The notes: generated by a model from the sequence alone, not told the origin. Shown: positions 8,408 through 17,924, counted from the first letter of the stretch. The stretch is 59,839 bases of DNA from JAFDZV01 sp048594725 (GCA_048594725.1 JBMDXA010000250.1:1-59839), one strand, 5' to 3'. Program-made: numbers and translations.

Positions 8408-9487
8408 TTATCGGAGTTCCACGGATTGCAGGATGGCCCGTTCCAGCCGCTCGGCGTTCGGGAGCATCAGATCCTCCAGATTTCTGGCGGCGGGGATGAT
8501 GGCATCATCGGCGGCCACACGGCGCACCGGTGCCAGAAGCGTGCCCCAGAGGCGCTCGGTAACGGTGCTTGCGATCTCCGCCCCCACCCCCAGCCGGTAG
8601 GTTCCCTCCTCCAGCGTCACCGCGCGGCGGGAACGGCGCACCGCCTGCACGATATCGTCGGCGGGCAACGGGGAAAGCTGCCCCAGCACCGTCACGTCCA
8701 CGAAGATCTCATGCTCTATCAGCATCCTCTTGGCTACCGCCAGCGCAAGGCGTGTGCTGCCGCCGTAGGTGATGATCGTGACATCGGCCCGCTTGAAGTT
8801 GCTGAGCGAAAGGTTGATCGTGGGGAACGGACCGCTCGTGGCGGCCACGGAGAACTCCTGCATCCGGCCGGAGGAGATATCGGCGGCCTGCTGGCCGTAC
8901 AGGAGCTTGTGTTCGATGACGATCGTGGGATCATCCCCTCCCAGCACCGCCGCCTGGTAGAACGAGGAGATATCGTGCAGATGGCTCACCGCCACCACGT
9001 TGATGCCGGGGATGCCGACCAGGAACTTCTCCAGCGACTGGCTGTGCGTGGGACCGTAGCCGCGCCCTCCCCCCATCGGGGTGCGGATGGTAACCGGGCA
9101 GCTCACCTGCCCGTTGTACATCGGCCGGAACTTGGCGATATGGTTGATGATCTGGTCGAACGCCAGCGTGATGAAATCGCCGAACATGATCTCGGCGATC
9201 GGCCTGAGCCCGCGCAGCGCCATGCCGCCGCAGACCCCGGCGATAGCCCCTTCGCTGATCGGCGTGGGGAGCACCCTGGCGGGCCAGCGATCGGAGAGCC
9301 CTCTGGAAATCTTGAAGGCGCCGCCGTAGGGATCGAGCAGATCCTCGCCCACCAGATAGACCCTGGGGTCGGTCTCGAACAGCGTGTGCAGCGCCCTGTT
9401 TATCTCCCCGGCAACCGTAAGGGTTTCGCGGGGGGTATCGGTCCTTGCGCCATCGATCTTCGATGGCTCTGCTATCATCTGGCTCAC
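8408..9487 (-). CDS. 2-oxoacid dehydrogenase E1 beta subunit (transketolase-like)
   Basis: Pyrimidine-binding and C-terminal half of a heterotetrameric ThDP-dependent E1. Readable features are VYLVGEDL (43-50), LPTPISEG with the conserved Glu79 that activates ThDP, THSQSLEKFL, and a transketolase C-terminal domain with VTLEEGTYRLGVGAEI. At 359 residues it is slightly longer than usual (about 325), mainly through a 20-residue N-terminal tail. It starts with GTG (9485-9487) directly against the stop of the alpha gene, so the two are coupled; an ATG four codons in is an alternative. Substrate specificity (pyruvate, branched-chain or other 2-oxoacid) cannot be read. Confidence 0.9.
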   Translation of the reverse strand: MSQMIAEPSKIDGARTDTPRETLTVAGEINRALHTLFETDPRVYLVGEDLLDPYGGAFKISRGLSDRWPARVLPTPISEGAIAGVCGGMALRGLRPIAEIMFGDFITLAFDQIINHIAKFRPMYNGQVSCPVTIRTPMGGGRGYGPTHSQSLEKFLVGIPGINVVAVSHLHDISSFYQAAVLGGDDPTIVIEHKLLYGQQAADISSGRMQEFSVAATSGPFPTINLSLSNFKRADVTIITYGGSTRLALAVAKRMLIEHEIFVDVTVLGQLSPLPADDIVQAVRRSRRAVTLEEGTYRLGVGAEIASTVTERLWGTLLAPVRRVAADDAIIPAARNLEDLMLPNAERLERAILQSVELR

Positions 9488-10378
9488 TTACGCAACCTCC
9501 AGCGATTGTTCTTCGGCACCGGCATGCAGCGCCTCCTGTACGGCCCGCTCCACCTCGGCGCGGCACTCATCGGCGATCGTCTCGGCCAGGGCCGGGTCCA
9601 GCCGGAGCGCGGCCACACGCAGCGGATCGAACGATCTGCGCTCCTCGATCTCGGCGGGATCGCGGTTGTCGTCCCCCTTGCTGTGCGGGGCCAGGCGGTA
9701 GGTATTGATAACAAGGCAGGCGGGGCGCATCTCGCGGCGGATGGATTCGATCAGGCCGCCGGCGCTCTCGTAGACCGCCTCCACATCGGTCGTGGTGATC
9801 TCCACGGTCTCGATGCCGAACGCTCTCGGGCGGGCGGCGATATCCCCCGCTATCTGGAGGTGCGAGGGGGTGCTCTGCGCGTAGTAGTTGTTTTCGATCA
9901 CGAACAGCACCGGCGCTCCCCAGAGGCTCGCCAGGTTCATCGCCTCGTACACCGCCCCCTCGCCGAGGGTGCCATCTCCCAGAAACACGGTGGTGACGCT
10001 CCCGGTGCCGAGCTGTTTCTCGGCGTAGGCCATGCCCACGGCATTCGGGACGATCCCCCCCTGGATGCCGTTGGAATGGAAGTTCCCCCGGCAGAGATGC
10101 TGGCTGCCGCTGATGCCGCCGCAGACGCCGTTCGGCTTGCCCATCAGCTCGGCAACGAGCCCGGAGACATCGCGGGTATAGGCTATGTAATGACCGTGGC
10201 AGCGATGATTGGAGAAGATGATATCCTTCTCCTCGAGATGAGCGATGATGCCGACGGCATCGGCCTCCTGTCCTATGCAGGTATGTGTTGTTCCGAACAG
10301 CTTCCCCTGGGAGAAGAGTTCCAGTATCCGCTCCTCCGTCTCCCGGATGAGCTTCATCATACGATAACGTTCGACCAT
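9488..10378 (-). CDS. 2-oxoacid dehydrogenase E1 alpha subunit (ThDP-binding)
   Basis: Diphosphate-binding half of the E1 pair. It has the family start VERYRMMKLIRETEERILEL, the His-containing loop HRCHGHYIA (58-66), and the ThDP/Mg motif from GDG (134-136) to the Asn pair near N163-N164. The E1 would decarboxylate a 2-oxoacid and acylate a lipoyl domain. With 296 residues it is a compact form. The gene order E1alpha, E1beta, lipoyl/PSBD/PglD fusion, with no E3 and no ordinary E2, is what makes this set unusual. A 157-base gap separates it from the upstream Gfo/Idh gene. Confidence 0.9.
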   Translation of the reverse strand: MVERYRMMKLIRETEERILELFSQGKLFGTTHTCIGQEADAVGIIAHLEEKDIIFSNHRCHGHYIAYTRDVSGLVAELMGKPNGVCGGISGSQHLCRGNFHSNGIQGGIVPNAVGMAYAEKQLGTGSVTTVFLGDGTLGEGAVYEAMNLASLWGAPVLFVIENNYYAQSTPSHLQIAGDIAARPRAFGIETVEITTTDVEAVYESAGGLIESIRREMRPACLVINTYRLAPHSKGDDNRDPAEIEERRSFDPLRVAALRLDPALAETIADECRAEVERAVQEALHAGAEEQSLEVA

Positions 10379-10432
10379 ACCGGCACTATGAAGGATAGAA
10401 CTTCCAGAGGTCGGTGGAACATGCGGTAGTCT

Positions 10433-10479
10433 CCGCCGGTTCCCGTTCCCCTGAAGGCATGAAAGAGGGGCACCGGCGG
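10433..10479. other. Inverted repeat in the gap between the Gfo/Idh and E1alpha genes
   Basis: CCGCCGG pairs with CCGGCGG and an inner CCCCT with AGGGG. It has no T-run on the minus strand; it could attenuate transcription into the E1 genes. Confidence 0.35.
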
Positions 10480-10535
10480 CACTACCGGTACCCCATACGG
10501 ATACAGTACTCGTTGGCGTTCCCTGCGGATCGCAC

Positions 10536-11585
10536 CTACAGCGATGCCACCCCGTTGGCTATCTCGGGCTCGGCGGCATCGTGATGTCCGGCAACGCCCG
10601 CGCCGGCGATCCTGGAGACATTCTCCAGAAGCTCCACCACGCGCGCTCCCATCTCGCCGTTGTTCGGCGGCACGGGGCCGCCCGCCACTGCGCGAACGAA
10701 CTCGGCGCACTCCATGCGGAGCGGCTCGTGCTGTTCAAGCTGGAGCACATGGATATCACCGGTGGAATATCCCAGCTGGATGCTATCCTTGTCCCCCACG
10801 GTCAGGCGGTTGTCGATGCCGTTGTCGTAGCGTTTCACCTTGCCATCCAGCGCCAGCATCTCATCATAGCTGATGGAGCCGGTATCGCCGAACACCTGCA
10901 TCAGGCGCATCTTGTTGGCCGACAGCCAGCTTACATGGATATGGGCGGTAGCGCCGCTCGGGAACTCCAGTTCCATATGAGCGTTGTCGATCACCCCTTT
11001 GCGCTTGTAGCTCATCCCCTGCGCGTTGATCTTGTTCGGCGCCTCGCCGAGCAGATGCAGGATGATGGAGCAGTCGTGCGGGCCCAGATCCCAGATCACA
11101 TCGAGCTTCGGATCGGGGGGTCCCAGGTTGATACGGGTGGAGGTGATGTGATGCACCCTGCCGAGGATGCCCGCATCGATCTCCCGCTTGATCCGGCGCA
11201 CGCCGGGGGCGAACTGGAACACGTGCCCCACCACCAGCACCTTGCCAAGGCTCTTTGCCAGCTCCACCAGCGCCCAGGCCTCGGCCGAGTCGCGCGTGAG
11301 AGGCTTCTCCACGAACACATGCTTGCCGGCACGGAGCGCCGCCTCGGCGATGGAGAAATGGGTTTCCACCGGCGTGGCGATCACCACCGCATCGATCTCG
11401 GGATCATCGATCACCTCCTGGAAGTCGGTGGTGGTGGCGATGCCGGTATAGGTCTGGATGATCCCATCGAGGCGCCCGGTCCGAAGATCGCTGACGGTCT
11501 TGACGCGGGCGCCGGGGATGCCGCTGAAATTGCGAACGAGGTTCGGCCCCCAGTAGCCGCACCCGATGATTCCTATGGTTACCAA
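10536..11585 (-). CDS. Gfo/Idh/MocA-family sugar dehydrogenase
   Basis: NAD(P)-dependent oxidoreductase, probably oxidising C3 of a nucleotide sugar in the manner of WlbA/WbpB so that a DegT-type transaminase can then add an amine. It has the Rossmann loop IGIIGCGYWGPN (residues 4-15), EKP (93-95) with the catalytic-site Lys, and WDLGPHD (165-171) with the conserved His170. Length 349 residues. The start is TTG (11583-11585) preceded by GGAGGAG, which overlaps the last codons of the phosphotransferase gene, so the two are translationally linked. Substrate is inferred from the three aminotransferases in the cluster. Confidence 0.85.
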   Translation of the reverse strand: MVTIGIIGCGYWGPNLVRNFSGIPGARVKTVSDLRTGRLDGIIQTYTGIATTTDFQEVIDDPEIDAVVIATPVETHFSIAEAALRAGKHVFVEKPLTRDSAEAWALVELAKSLGKVLVVGHVFQFAPGVRRIKREIDAGILGRVHHITSTRINLGPPDPKLDVIWDLGPHDCSIILHLLGEAPNKINAQGMSYKRKGVIDNAHMELEFPSGATAHIHVSWLSANKMRLMQVFGDTGSISYDEMLALDGKVKRYDNGIDNRLTVGDKDSIQLGYSTGDIHVLQLEQHEPLRMECAEFVRAVAGGPVPPNNGEMGARVVELLENVSRIAGAGVAGHHDAAEPEIANGVASL

Positions 11586-11589
11586 GGCG

Positions 11590-13020
11590 TTATGCTCCTC
11601 CGCGTCCGAACAGGACTACAGGAATTGTCTTCAGAAAGATCTTGATATCAAGCAGCAGCGAGTAGTTCTGGATGTAGTACAGATCCAGGATGATGGAGTC
11701 GTTGAAGCTCACATCGCTGCGGTTGCGGCCGAACACCTGCCACAGCCCGGTCATGCCGGGGGTGACCGCGAAGCGCCTGCGATGCCAGTCGTCGAACTGG
11801 TTGTACTCGTACGGCAGGCAGGGCCGCGGGCCGATCAGCGACATCTCGCCGCGAAGCACGTTGAACAGCTGCGGCAGCTCGTCCAGGCTGTACTTGCGGA
11901 GTATCGCCCCCACGCCGGTGATGCGCGGATCGCGGTCCAGCTTCTTGGTGGCCGCGTTCTGCCTGATGAGATCCTCCACATACTTGCGGTGGATCTCCGA
12001 GTCGTTGTTGACGATCATCGTCCGGAACTTGTACCAGCGGAAGAGGCGGCCATCCTTGCCCACCACCTCGGTGCTGTAGAAGATCGGCCCCTTGGAGCTG
12101 AACTTCACGGCAACCGCGATCGCCAGAAGCAGCGGCGAGAGCAGCAGCAGGATCAGCCCGGCGATCATCACATCGAACACCAGCTTCAGCGTACGGCTGG
12201 GGCTGATGCGGCGTGTGGGACGCAGGGTAAGCGAATCGATGAAGGTGAACTCGCTGGTGTTGATCTTGTCGTGAACGATCCGGAAGTGGTCGGCGATCAC
12301 CGTCACCGGAAGATCGGTGCCACGGCTCAGCTCGATGATCTCCAGCAGCCTGCTGTATTCCACCGAGTTGATGGCGATATAGATCTCCTGCGCGCCGTAG
12401 CGCGCGGCCATCGCCGGCAGATTGGAGACCGGGCCATCCACCTTGCGGCCGAACAGCTGGCGTCCGATCTTCTCCGGGTCGTCATCGATGAAACAGGCGA
12501 TGCTGAGCCCCAGCTCCGGGCGATCCTGGATTCGCGTGGCGAGCTTCTGCCCGGCACGCCCGGCGCCAACGATCAGCACCCTGCGCGTGGCCGGGAGCGC
12601 CGAGGAGAACCGGCGGGAGACGAGCCTGTAGGCCAGAAGGCGGACCAGCGAGAGCATCCCCCATCCCCCCAGCAGGAACAGTACGATGTGGCTGCGGCTG
12701 TAGTCGATCACATTCTGATCTTTAATCAGAAAGATCGTGAACATCTGGAGGATGCCCACCCAGAGCATCCCTTTCGCCAGACCGGCGATCTGATGAGCGC
12801 CGGTTGAAAACACCTTGTGCCGGTACAGATGAAACTCCCGGAACACCAGAACCGCCGCAAACGAGAATGCTACGAAGAAGAGCACCTCGTTCAGCACGAT
12901 GGTGTAACTGGAGAGCTCGCTGCGCACTATAAGAATCGTGGCCGCCACCGCCATCAGGACGGCAACGTCAAGGGCTGCAAGAGCCAGCTTGGTAGGTCCA
13001 AGCGATCGAATCACACGCAT
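11590..13020 (-). CDS. Polyprenyl-phosphate hexose-1-phosphate transferase (WbaP/WcaJ-type)
   Basis: Integral membrane enzyme that starts repeat-unit synthesis by moving a sugar-1-phosphate from a nucleotide sugar to undecaprenyl phosphate. Four hydrophobic segments fill about residues 14-130, then a Rossmann-like domain begins VLIVGAGRAGQKLA (148-161). A re-entrant helix (280-305) leads the catalytic domain with KFRTM (331-335), DPRIT (364-368), SLDELPQ (378-384) and GPRP (397-400). The 476 residues are the normal length for the full five-helix class. A 240-base upstream gap makes it a likely start of a transcription unit that continues into the Gfo/Idh and E1 genes. Confidence 0.93.
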   Translation of the reverse strand: MRVIRSLGPTKLALAALDVAVLMAVAATILIVRSELSSYTIVLNEVLFFVAFSFAAVLVFREFHLYRHKVFSTGAHQIAGLAKGMLWVGILQMFTIFLIKDQNVIDYSRSHIVLFLLGGWGMLSLVRLLAYRLVSRRFSSALPATRRVLIVGAGRAGQKLATRIQDRPELGLSIACFIDDDPEKIGRQLFGRKVDGPVSNLPAMAARYGAQEIYIAINSVEYSRLLEIIELSRGTDLPVTVIADHFRIVHDKINTSEFTFIDSLTLRPTRRISPSRTLKLVFDVMIAGLILLLLSPLLLAIAVAVKFSSKGPIFYSTEVVGKDGRLFRWYKFRTMIVNNDSEIHRKYVEDLIRQNAATKKLDRDPRITGVGAILRKYSLDELPQLFNVLRGEMSLIGPRPCLPYEYNQFDDWHRRRFAVTPGMTGLWQVFGRNRSDVSFNDSIILDLYYIQNYSLLLDIKIFLKTIPVVLFGRGGA

Positions 13021-13263
13021 AGCTTACTTCTCATCATAATTGATTAGGCGCATTCGCAATCGTTCAACTGCCGCGTTCATAAGCACGTGATAGCGATCAA
13101 ACTTCATTGTTTTCGGCGGAAAGCCTGCATTATTCCATCGAAAAGAATGATAATACTTCGCAACACGGCCGCTCTGCGCGGTAGCTGAAGCTGACGTACA
13201 TCACCACCACTCCCGGATACGCCACAGCGGAGTTACTGGCATCCGCCGGGGCTTGTGCCGGAA
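13021..13263. other. Intergenic region upstream of the initiating transferase gene
   Basis: About 240 bases, more AT-rich near 13090-13170 than the flanking genes. A promoter for the minus-strand transferase operon is expected here, but I see no convincing TANNTTTG element or strong hairpin. Confidence 0.4.
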
Positions 13264-14391
13264 TCAGGGTATCGGAACCGCCGGCCTCGTGGCTGCCGGC
13301 ACCGCGCCTTTCAGCGCGAACTCCTCTATCATGCCGCTGACCTGCAGCAGCACATCCGTACGGCCTGGTGCCGGGCGGTGTGCATCCCGCCGGGACCAGT
13401 CGATGATACGGACATCCTCCGGAGATTCGAGGAAGGTAAGACGTCCCTGCCGGGCCAGCTCTTCATCGATGGCAGCGCGGCGCCCGGTGAAGATGCTGTA
13501 GGTTGGAACACCCAGCAGAGCCGATTCCCGGTTCATCGTCCCGCCGCCGCTGATGGCGACGTCCGAGGCGTACAGCAACTGGAGACCGGGAAGCGCCCGT
13601 TCCGGGATCATGATGGCCGCCTTCGGCCCATCCGGAATCGAGGCATCAACCAGTTGCCGTTCAACATTCGTTTTCGGGAGAATCACCAGATGATTCTCCG
13701 GATCTGCCGAGGCCAAAGCTATTACATGACGACAGATCGCCTCGCTTCGTGGATCATGATAATTTCCGATCAGACCGGGAGGACGAATAGTCACCAGCCG
13801 CTTCCCCTGCTCCACCCCGATAGAGGAGCGGAAAGCAGGATCGGGCCGGAAATCCGGCAGATAGAGATCCTCTTTGAAGCCGTCGTACCAGCCCACCTTT
13901 TCCAGCGGCAGACCGGCCTCGGCAAGACGATCAGGGGTAAGAGCACGAGGACAAAGCAAGAAGTCTGCCAGGCGCTTGAGAATGGACATCTCGGTCCATT
14001 CGTAATCGAACATGATGATCTGGGGAATCCCCATCATCCGCGATGCTATCGCCTGGGTGCGCGAGCCGTGACTGAGGGCAACCTGGGGCTTGAACGGGCG
14101 CACCGCGCGGGCCAGTTGCAGTGCCCGTACCGGCAGATTGGCAATTTTTTTCACCTTGCTGCGGCCGGCATGCGCTCCCACCGGAGTAGCATCCAGGCCG
14201 AACTGCTGGACAAGGTCGAGCGTCTGGGCGAAATCCCTGGCAGTGATGCGCACCTGCCACCCCTGCTCCCGCAGAAACCGTATCAACGGCGCGTAGAGAG
14301 GAACATGAGGGGAATTATCGAGATCGATCCAGAGACGTGCGTACAAAGCGAGCCTACGATTAATGACATGCTGCCAATAGATCACCCACAC
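13264..14391 (-). CDS. DUF354-family GT-B-like protein
   Basis: Belongs to the DUF354 family of MurG/UDP-GlcNAc-2-epimerase-like folds often found in surface-glycan loci. The diagnostic start LWIDLDNSPHVPLYAPLI lies at residues 20-37, and the C-terminal donor-site-like segment is ISGGGTMNRESALLGVP. A basic region (RSKVKK) follows the first subdomain. Function in the family is unproven; a glycosyltransferase or nucleotide-sugar epimerase role is plausible. The first 19 residues are not family-like, so the true start may be downstream of the one used here. 375 residues with that start. Confidence 0.75.
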   Translation of the reverse strand: MWVIYWQHVINRRLALYARLWIDLDNSPHVPLYAPLIRFLREQGWQVRITARDFAQTLDLVQQFGLDATPVGAHAGRSKVKKIANLPVRALQLARAVRPFKPQVALSHGSRTQAIASRMMGIPQIIMFDYEWTEMSILKRLADFLLCPRALTPDRLAEAGLPLEKVGWYDGFKEDLYLPDFRPDPAFRSSIGVEQGKRLVTIRPPGLIGNYHDPRSEAICRHVIALASADPENHLVILPKTNVERQLVDASIPDGPKAAIMIPERALPGLQLLYASDVAISGGGTMNRESALLGVPTYSIFTGRRAAIDEELARQGRLTFLESPEDVRIIDWSRRDAHRPAPGRTDVLLQVSGMIEEFALKGAVPAATRPAVPIP

Positions 14392-14544
14392 GAATGGAGG
14401 CTCCCTACCGGCGCATTAACAGCAGCATCATGCAATGCTACGCCGCCGACGCAAAGGACGGGGGGTAAATGCGCAGTAACGATGAAGATTGTTCGAGACC
14501 GGACCTCGGACCTGGCTTTGGGTTTTGGACTCCCGGCGGTGAAT

Positions 14545-15732
14545 TTACGTGTTGACAATCATACGTGCAAGCGCATAGAGCATCCACCCATTCGACCAGC
14601 GAAGATAGGGGATGCGGTTGGAACTACGGCGATGAATTTGATAAATAAAGTAACCCCTCTCGCTCTGCATGTGCTCGATGCTCCAGCGCGCCACCGCCGC
14701 CGCCATGGCCGGCTCCCCGAAGTCCATCAGGGTGATCATCGACTGCGCCGCCGCGTGCGAATCGATGGGCTCCAGCCGGTTGTGATAATATTTCGGGATG
14801 CGCCCCCCGGCGAAGAAATTGTCGCGGTAGAAGGCCCATCCCCGGTCCAGCGCATCCTGAAACCGGGTGTCGCCGCTGTAGCGGATATAGTCGCGCAGGC
14901 ACTCCAGCACATAGCCGGTGTGGAAGTTGTCCACGAACGTCCAGTGCGCCTCCAGCCCATACCGCCAGGAGCCGTCCGGTGACTGATGGTCCACGGTGAA
15001 CTCCACCGCCCCGCGCGCGGCATCCAGCAGCTCCCCCTCGCCGGTGGCCGCCCCGACCCTCGCCAGAAGCTGCGCGCCGAGCATCGACGCATTGAACACC
15101 TGCTCGTGATCGGTTGGGCTGTAGCTGAAGCAGAAGCCGCGCGCGCCGGGAGAGCGGTTCAGATCCTTCAGGATGAACTCGCAGGCGCTTCGCGCCCACG
15201 CCAGGCAATCCTCCCGGTTGTACCGCTCGTAGACATCCATCAGCCCGGAGCCGATGAACGCCGTGGAGACGATGATCGGCAGATCGGCCGGCTTCATTCC
15301 GGCGCGCGTCTGCCAGTCGAAATAATAGCCCCATCCCGCGCCATGATACCCCTGCGCCTGGCTCTCCTTCAGCCGCTCCAGCCCCCAGTCTATCCAGCGC
15401 CGCGCCCCCGCGTCGTCCAGCAGGGCATAACCCTTCAGCGCCCAGCCGATGCTGATGGCGTTGATCCTGGGCCTGATCCCCAGCAGCGGGCGGATGTTCA
15501 CCGGCAGACGCCGCAACCCCTGCAGGGCGGCCAGCCGGAGGAAACGGCTTCTGCCGAGCGGCGTACGCTGCATCAGCGGGCTGGTGAGGGCGTCGTGCGG
15601 CTCGATGCCGGCAAACTTCTGCTCCTCCATCCACTTCCTGAGCTTCCCGAGCGATGCCGCGAACAGCTCCGCGTCGGCGGCGGTGATGCCCTGCGGCAGT
15701 TGATGCCCTGTCTCTGCGTCGGGTCTCGTCAT
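14545..15732 (-). CDS. Alpha/alpha-barrel protein, putative polysaccharide-processing enzyme
   Basis: A 395-residue soluble protein rich in Trp/Tyr helices with repeated hairpin-like segments (AISIGWALKGYALL, VDHQSPDGSWRYG, NFHTGYVLECLRDYIR), as in (alpha/alpha)6-barrel glycosidases, lyases and terpene-cyclase-like folds. Such proteins occur in exopolysaccharide clusters beside asparagine-synthetase-like genes, often under misleading names. I cannot assign a reaction. Its ATG overlaps the asnB stop by four bases (ATGA), so translation is coupled to the amidotransferase. No signal peptide is seen. Confidence 0.7.
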   Translation of the reverse strand: MTRPDAETGHQLPQGITAADAELFAASLGKLRKWMEEQKFAGIEPHDALTSPLMQRTPLGRSRFLRLAALQGLRRLPVNIRPLLGIRPRINAISIGWALKGYALLDDAGARRWIDWGLERLKESQAQGYHGAGWGYYFDWQTRAGMKPADLPIIVSTAFIGSGLMDVYERYNREDCLAWARSACEFILKDLNRSPGARGFCFSYSPTDHEQVFNASMLGAQLLARVGAATGEGELLDAARGAVEFTVDHQSPDGSWRYGLEAHWTFVDNFHTGYVLECLRDYIRYSGDTRFQDALDRGWAFYRDNFFAGGRIPKYYHNRLEPIDSHAAAQSMITLMDFGEPAMAAAVARWSIEHMQSERGYFIYQIHRRSSNRIPYLRWSNGWMLYALARMIVNT

Positions 15733-17684
15733 CCCAGTCTCCCTGCGGTTTGCGGCGATGCGATCGCCCCTTCGTTATGCTGCATGTTCAGCCACGTCGC
15801 CACCGCATACAGTCCCCAGAGACTATGGGCGTGATCGTGCTGCCCGGCCATATGCTCGTCCAGCATCCGGAGCGGCAGTTCCGGACGGAGAAATCTAGCC
15901 GTCTCCCTCCCCATGTCCGTGTACGTTTTCCGGACAGCGCCGGAGAGATCCCGTTTCATCCAGGCGCGGATCGGCGTGCCGAATGCGGCTTTGGGACGAT
16001 AGATGATCTCGCGCGGCAGATAGGCCTCGGCCGCCCGTTTCAGCAGATATTTCTGGATGCGCCCGTTGATCTTGTAGTTGCCGGGGAGGCGCGCGGCAAA
16101 CTCTACCAGATCCCGGTCGATCAGCGGCGGGCGGGTCTCCACCGATGCGGCCATGCCGGCCTTGTCGGAATAGAGGAGATTGATCCCCGGCAGGAAGAGC
16201 TTGGTATCGAGATAGGTCATCTGGTCCACGAACGGCAGGCCGGCCACCGATGCGGCGGTCTGGCGATAGCGGCGGATGGGATAGAGCTCATCGAACGGGA
16301 TGCGGTCGTACGGCGGCACCAGAAGCGCACGAAGCTCATCCGGGGTGAAATAGGCGAACCCGTAGATAAAGGCGCTGAGAGGATCGAGCGACGCGCTCTT
16401 CAGAAATTTCTTCGCCCAGCGGACCGGTCTCAGCCCGGTTCCGCCGATCGCCACCGGCATCGCCCGCACGGCAGGCTCGATGATCCCCCGCATCAGGCCG
16501 GGGAGGCGGCGGTAGCGTTCCACCATCAGGGCGCCGAGCTGTTTGCGGTAGCCGCCGAACACCTCATCCCCTCCCATGCCGTTCAGCAGCACGGTGGTTC
16601 CCCGCTCCTTCGCCGCGGCCGATATCAGATAGGTATTGATCGACGCGCCATCGGCCACGGGATCATCCAGATGATGGAGCATCTGCCCCAGCAGGCGATT
16701 GCTGTCGGAGCGGGCCTCGATCTCGTAATGCTCGGTGCCGAACTGCTTCGCCACGATCGCCGCGTATTTCGCGTCGTCCGGCATCGCCTCCATCTGCTTG
16801 TCCTCCTGGGAGAAGGCGATGGTGTAGGTGCTGATCGGCGCGTTGCTCACCTTGCGCATCAGCGCCACGATCAGGCTGGAATCCAGTCCTCCGGAGAGGA
16901 ACGCCCCCACCGGCACATCGGCGATCATCTGGCGGCGTACGGCCTGCTCCAGCAGCGCGCGCAGTTCCTCCAGATAATCCTCCTCGCGCCGCACCGGGGA
17001 TTCCGCCCCGCTGTCAACCGGCACATCCCAGTAGCGGGAGATATGAAGTTCGCCGCGGCGGAAAACCGCGTAGTGCCCGGCCTCCAGCTTCATCACGTCC
17101 TTGAATCCGGTCTCCGGCTCCGGCACCCACAGCAGCAGCAGCGAGCTTACCACCGCGTTGAAATTGATCTCCCGCGTCATCCCCCCGGCTTCGAAGATCG
17201 CCTTGGCCTCCGAGGCAAACGCAAGGGTCTGGCCGCGCTGGCAGTAATAGAGGGGTTTGATGCCGAGATGATCGCGGGCGATGAAGAGTTCGCGGGTATC
17301 GGTATCGTAGATGCCGAAGGCGAACATGCCGTTGAAACGGTTCAGGCAATCGGCCCCCCACTGGTCGTAGGCGGCCAGGATCACCTCGGTATCGGTATGG
17401 GAGAGGAACTGGTGGCCGAGCCCCTGAAGTTCGGAGCGGAGTTCCTGAAAATTATAGATCTCGCCGTTGAAGGTGATCCATCGGTTCCCCCGGCGGTTTG
17501 CCATCGGCTGATGCCCGGCAGAGGAGAGATCGAGGATGGAAAGGCGGCGATGCGCAAGCCCCGTACGCTCTTCGGCGAACCACTTCGTTCCCCAGTCGTC
17601 CGGCCCGCGATGCGCCTGCACCGTCGCCATCCGCTCCAGCGTTTCAGGGCTGCCTCCGTTGATGATTCCAGCGATTCCGCACAT
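15729..17684 (-). CDS. asnB: Glutamine-dependent asparagine synthetase-like amidotransferase (copy 1)
   Basis: Class II glutamine amidotransferase. MCGIAGIINGG places the Cys2 nucleophile for glutamine hydrolysis, LAHRRLSILDLS and FNGEIYNF are glutaminase-site motifs, and FLSGGLDSSLIVAL is the ATP pyrophosphatase loop of the synthetase domain. At 651 residues it is longer than E. coli AsnB. In glycan loci such enzymes can amidate uronic-acid carboxylates (as proposed for WbpS in Pseudomonas O-antigen) and need not make asparagine. It is coupled to the downstream barrel protein and preceded by a 450-base repeat region. Confidence 0.88.
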   Translation of the reverse strand: MCGIAGIINGGSPETLERMATVQAHRGPDDWGTKWFAEERTGLAHRRLSILDLSSAGHQPMANRRGNRWITFNGEIYNFQELRSELQGLGHQFLSHTDTEVILAAYDQWGADCLNRFNGMFAFGIYDTDTRELFIARDHLGIKPLYYCQRGQTLAFASEAKAIFEAGGMTREINFNAVVSSLLLLWVPEPETGFKDVMKLEAGHYAVFRRGELHISRYWDVPVDSGAESPVRREEDYLEELRALLEQAVRRQMIADVPVGAFLSGGLDSSLIVALMRKVSNAPISTYTIAFSQEDKQMEAMPDDAKYAAIVAKQFGTEHYEIEARSDSNRLLGQMLHHLDDPVADGASINTYLISAAAKERGTTVLLNGMGGDEVFGGYRKQLGALMVERYRRLPGLMRGIIEPAVRAMPVAIGGTGLRPVRWAKKFLKSASLDPLSAFIYGFAYFTPDELRALLVPPYDRIPFDELYPIRRYRQTAASVAGLPFVDQMTYLDTKLFLPGINLLYSDKAGMAASVETRPPLIDRDLVEFAARLPGNYKINGRIQKYLLKRAAEAYLPREIIYRPKAAFGTPIRAWMKRDLSGAVRKTYTDMGRETARFLRPELPLRMLDEHMAGQHDHAHSLWGLYAVATWLNMQHNEGAIASPQTAGRLG

Positions 17685-17722
17685 AGGGGTAGATAGTAGA
17701 ATGTCAGATAACTTTTGCCGAG

Positions 17723-17794
17723 GTACGTAGTTCTTGGTTTTTAGAGCTTAGTTCTTGGGGCTTGGTTTTTAGAGCTTAGTTCTTAGAGCTTAGC
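17723..17794. repeat. Heptamer array, GCTTAGT/TTTTAGA family
   Basis: About ten consecutive 7-base units (TTCTTGG TTTTTAG AGCTTAG and so on) upstream of asnB copy 1. No matching opposite arm follows; an ATCGAAA array region does instead. Confidence 0.8.
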
Positions 17795-17924
17795 AGAAAA
17801 GGCATGGGCCTGCGGGCTGCGCCGATTATCCGTAATCGTTGGATCTGAGTTGATATCCGCGAGAAGAACATCATTGATCCCGAAAGCCTTCTCTTCTCTC
17901 CCTGGCCCTGAACATCTTCTCCCC

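Noticed and set aside
8426..10429. Long plus-strand open frame antisense to the E1 genes
   Set aside because: High GC gives long antisense frames; its composition is His/Gly/Arg-rich shadow sequence and the minus-strand genes are clear.
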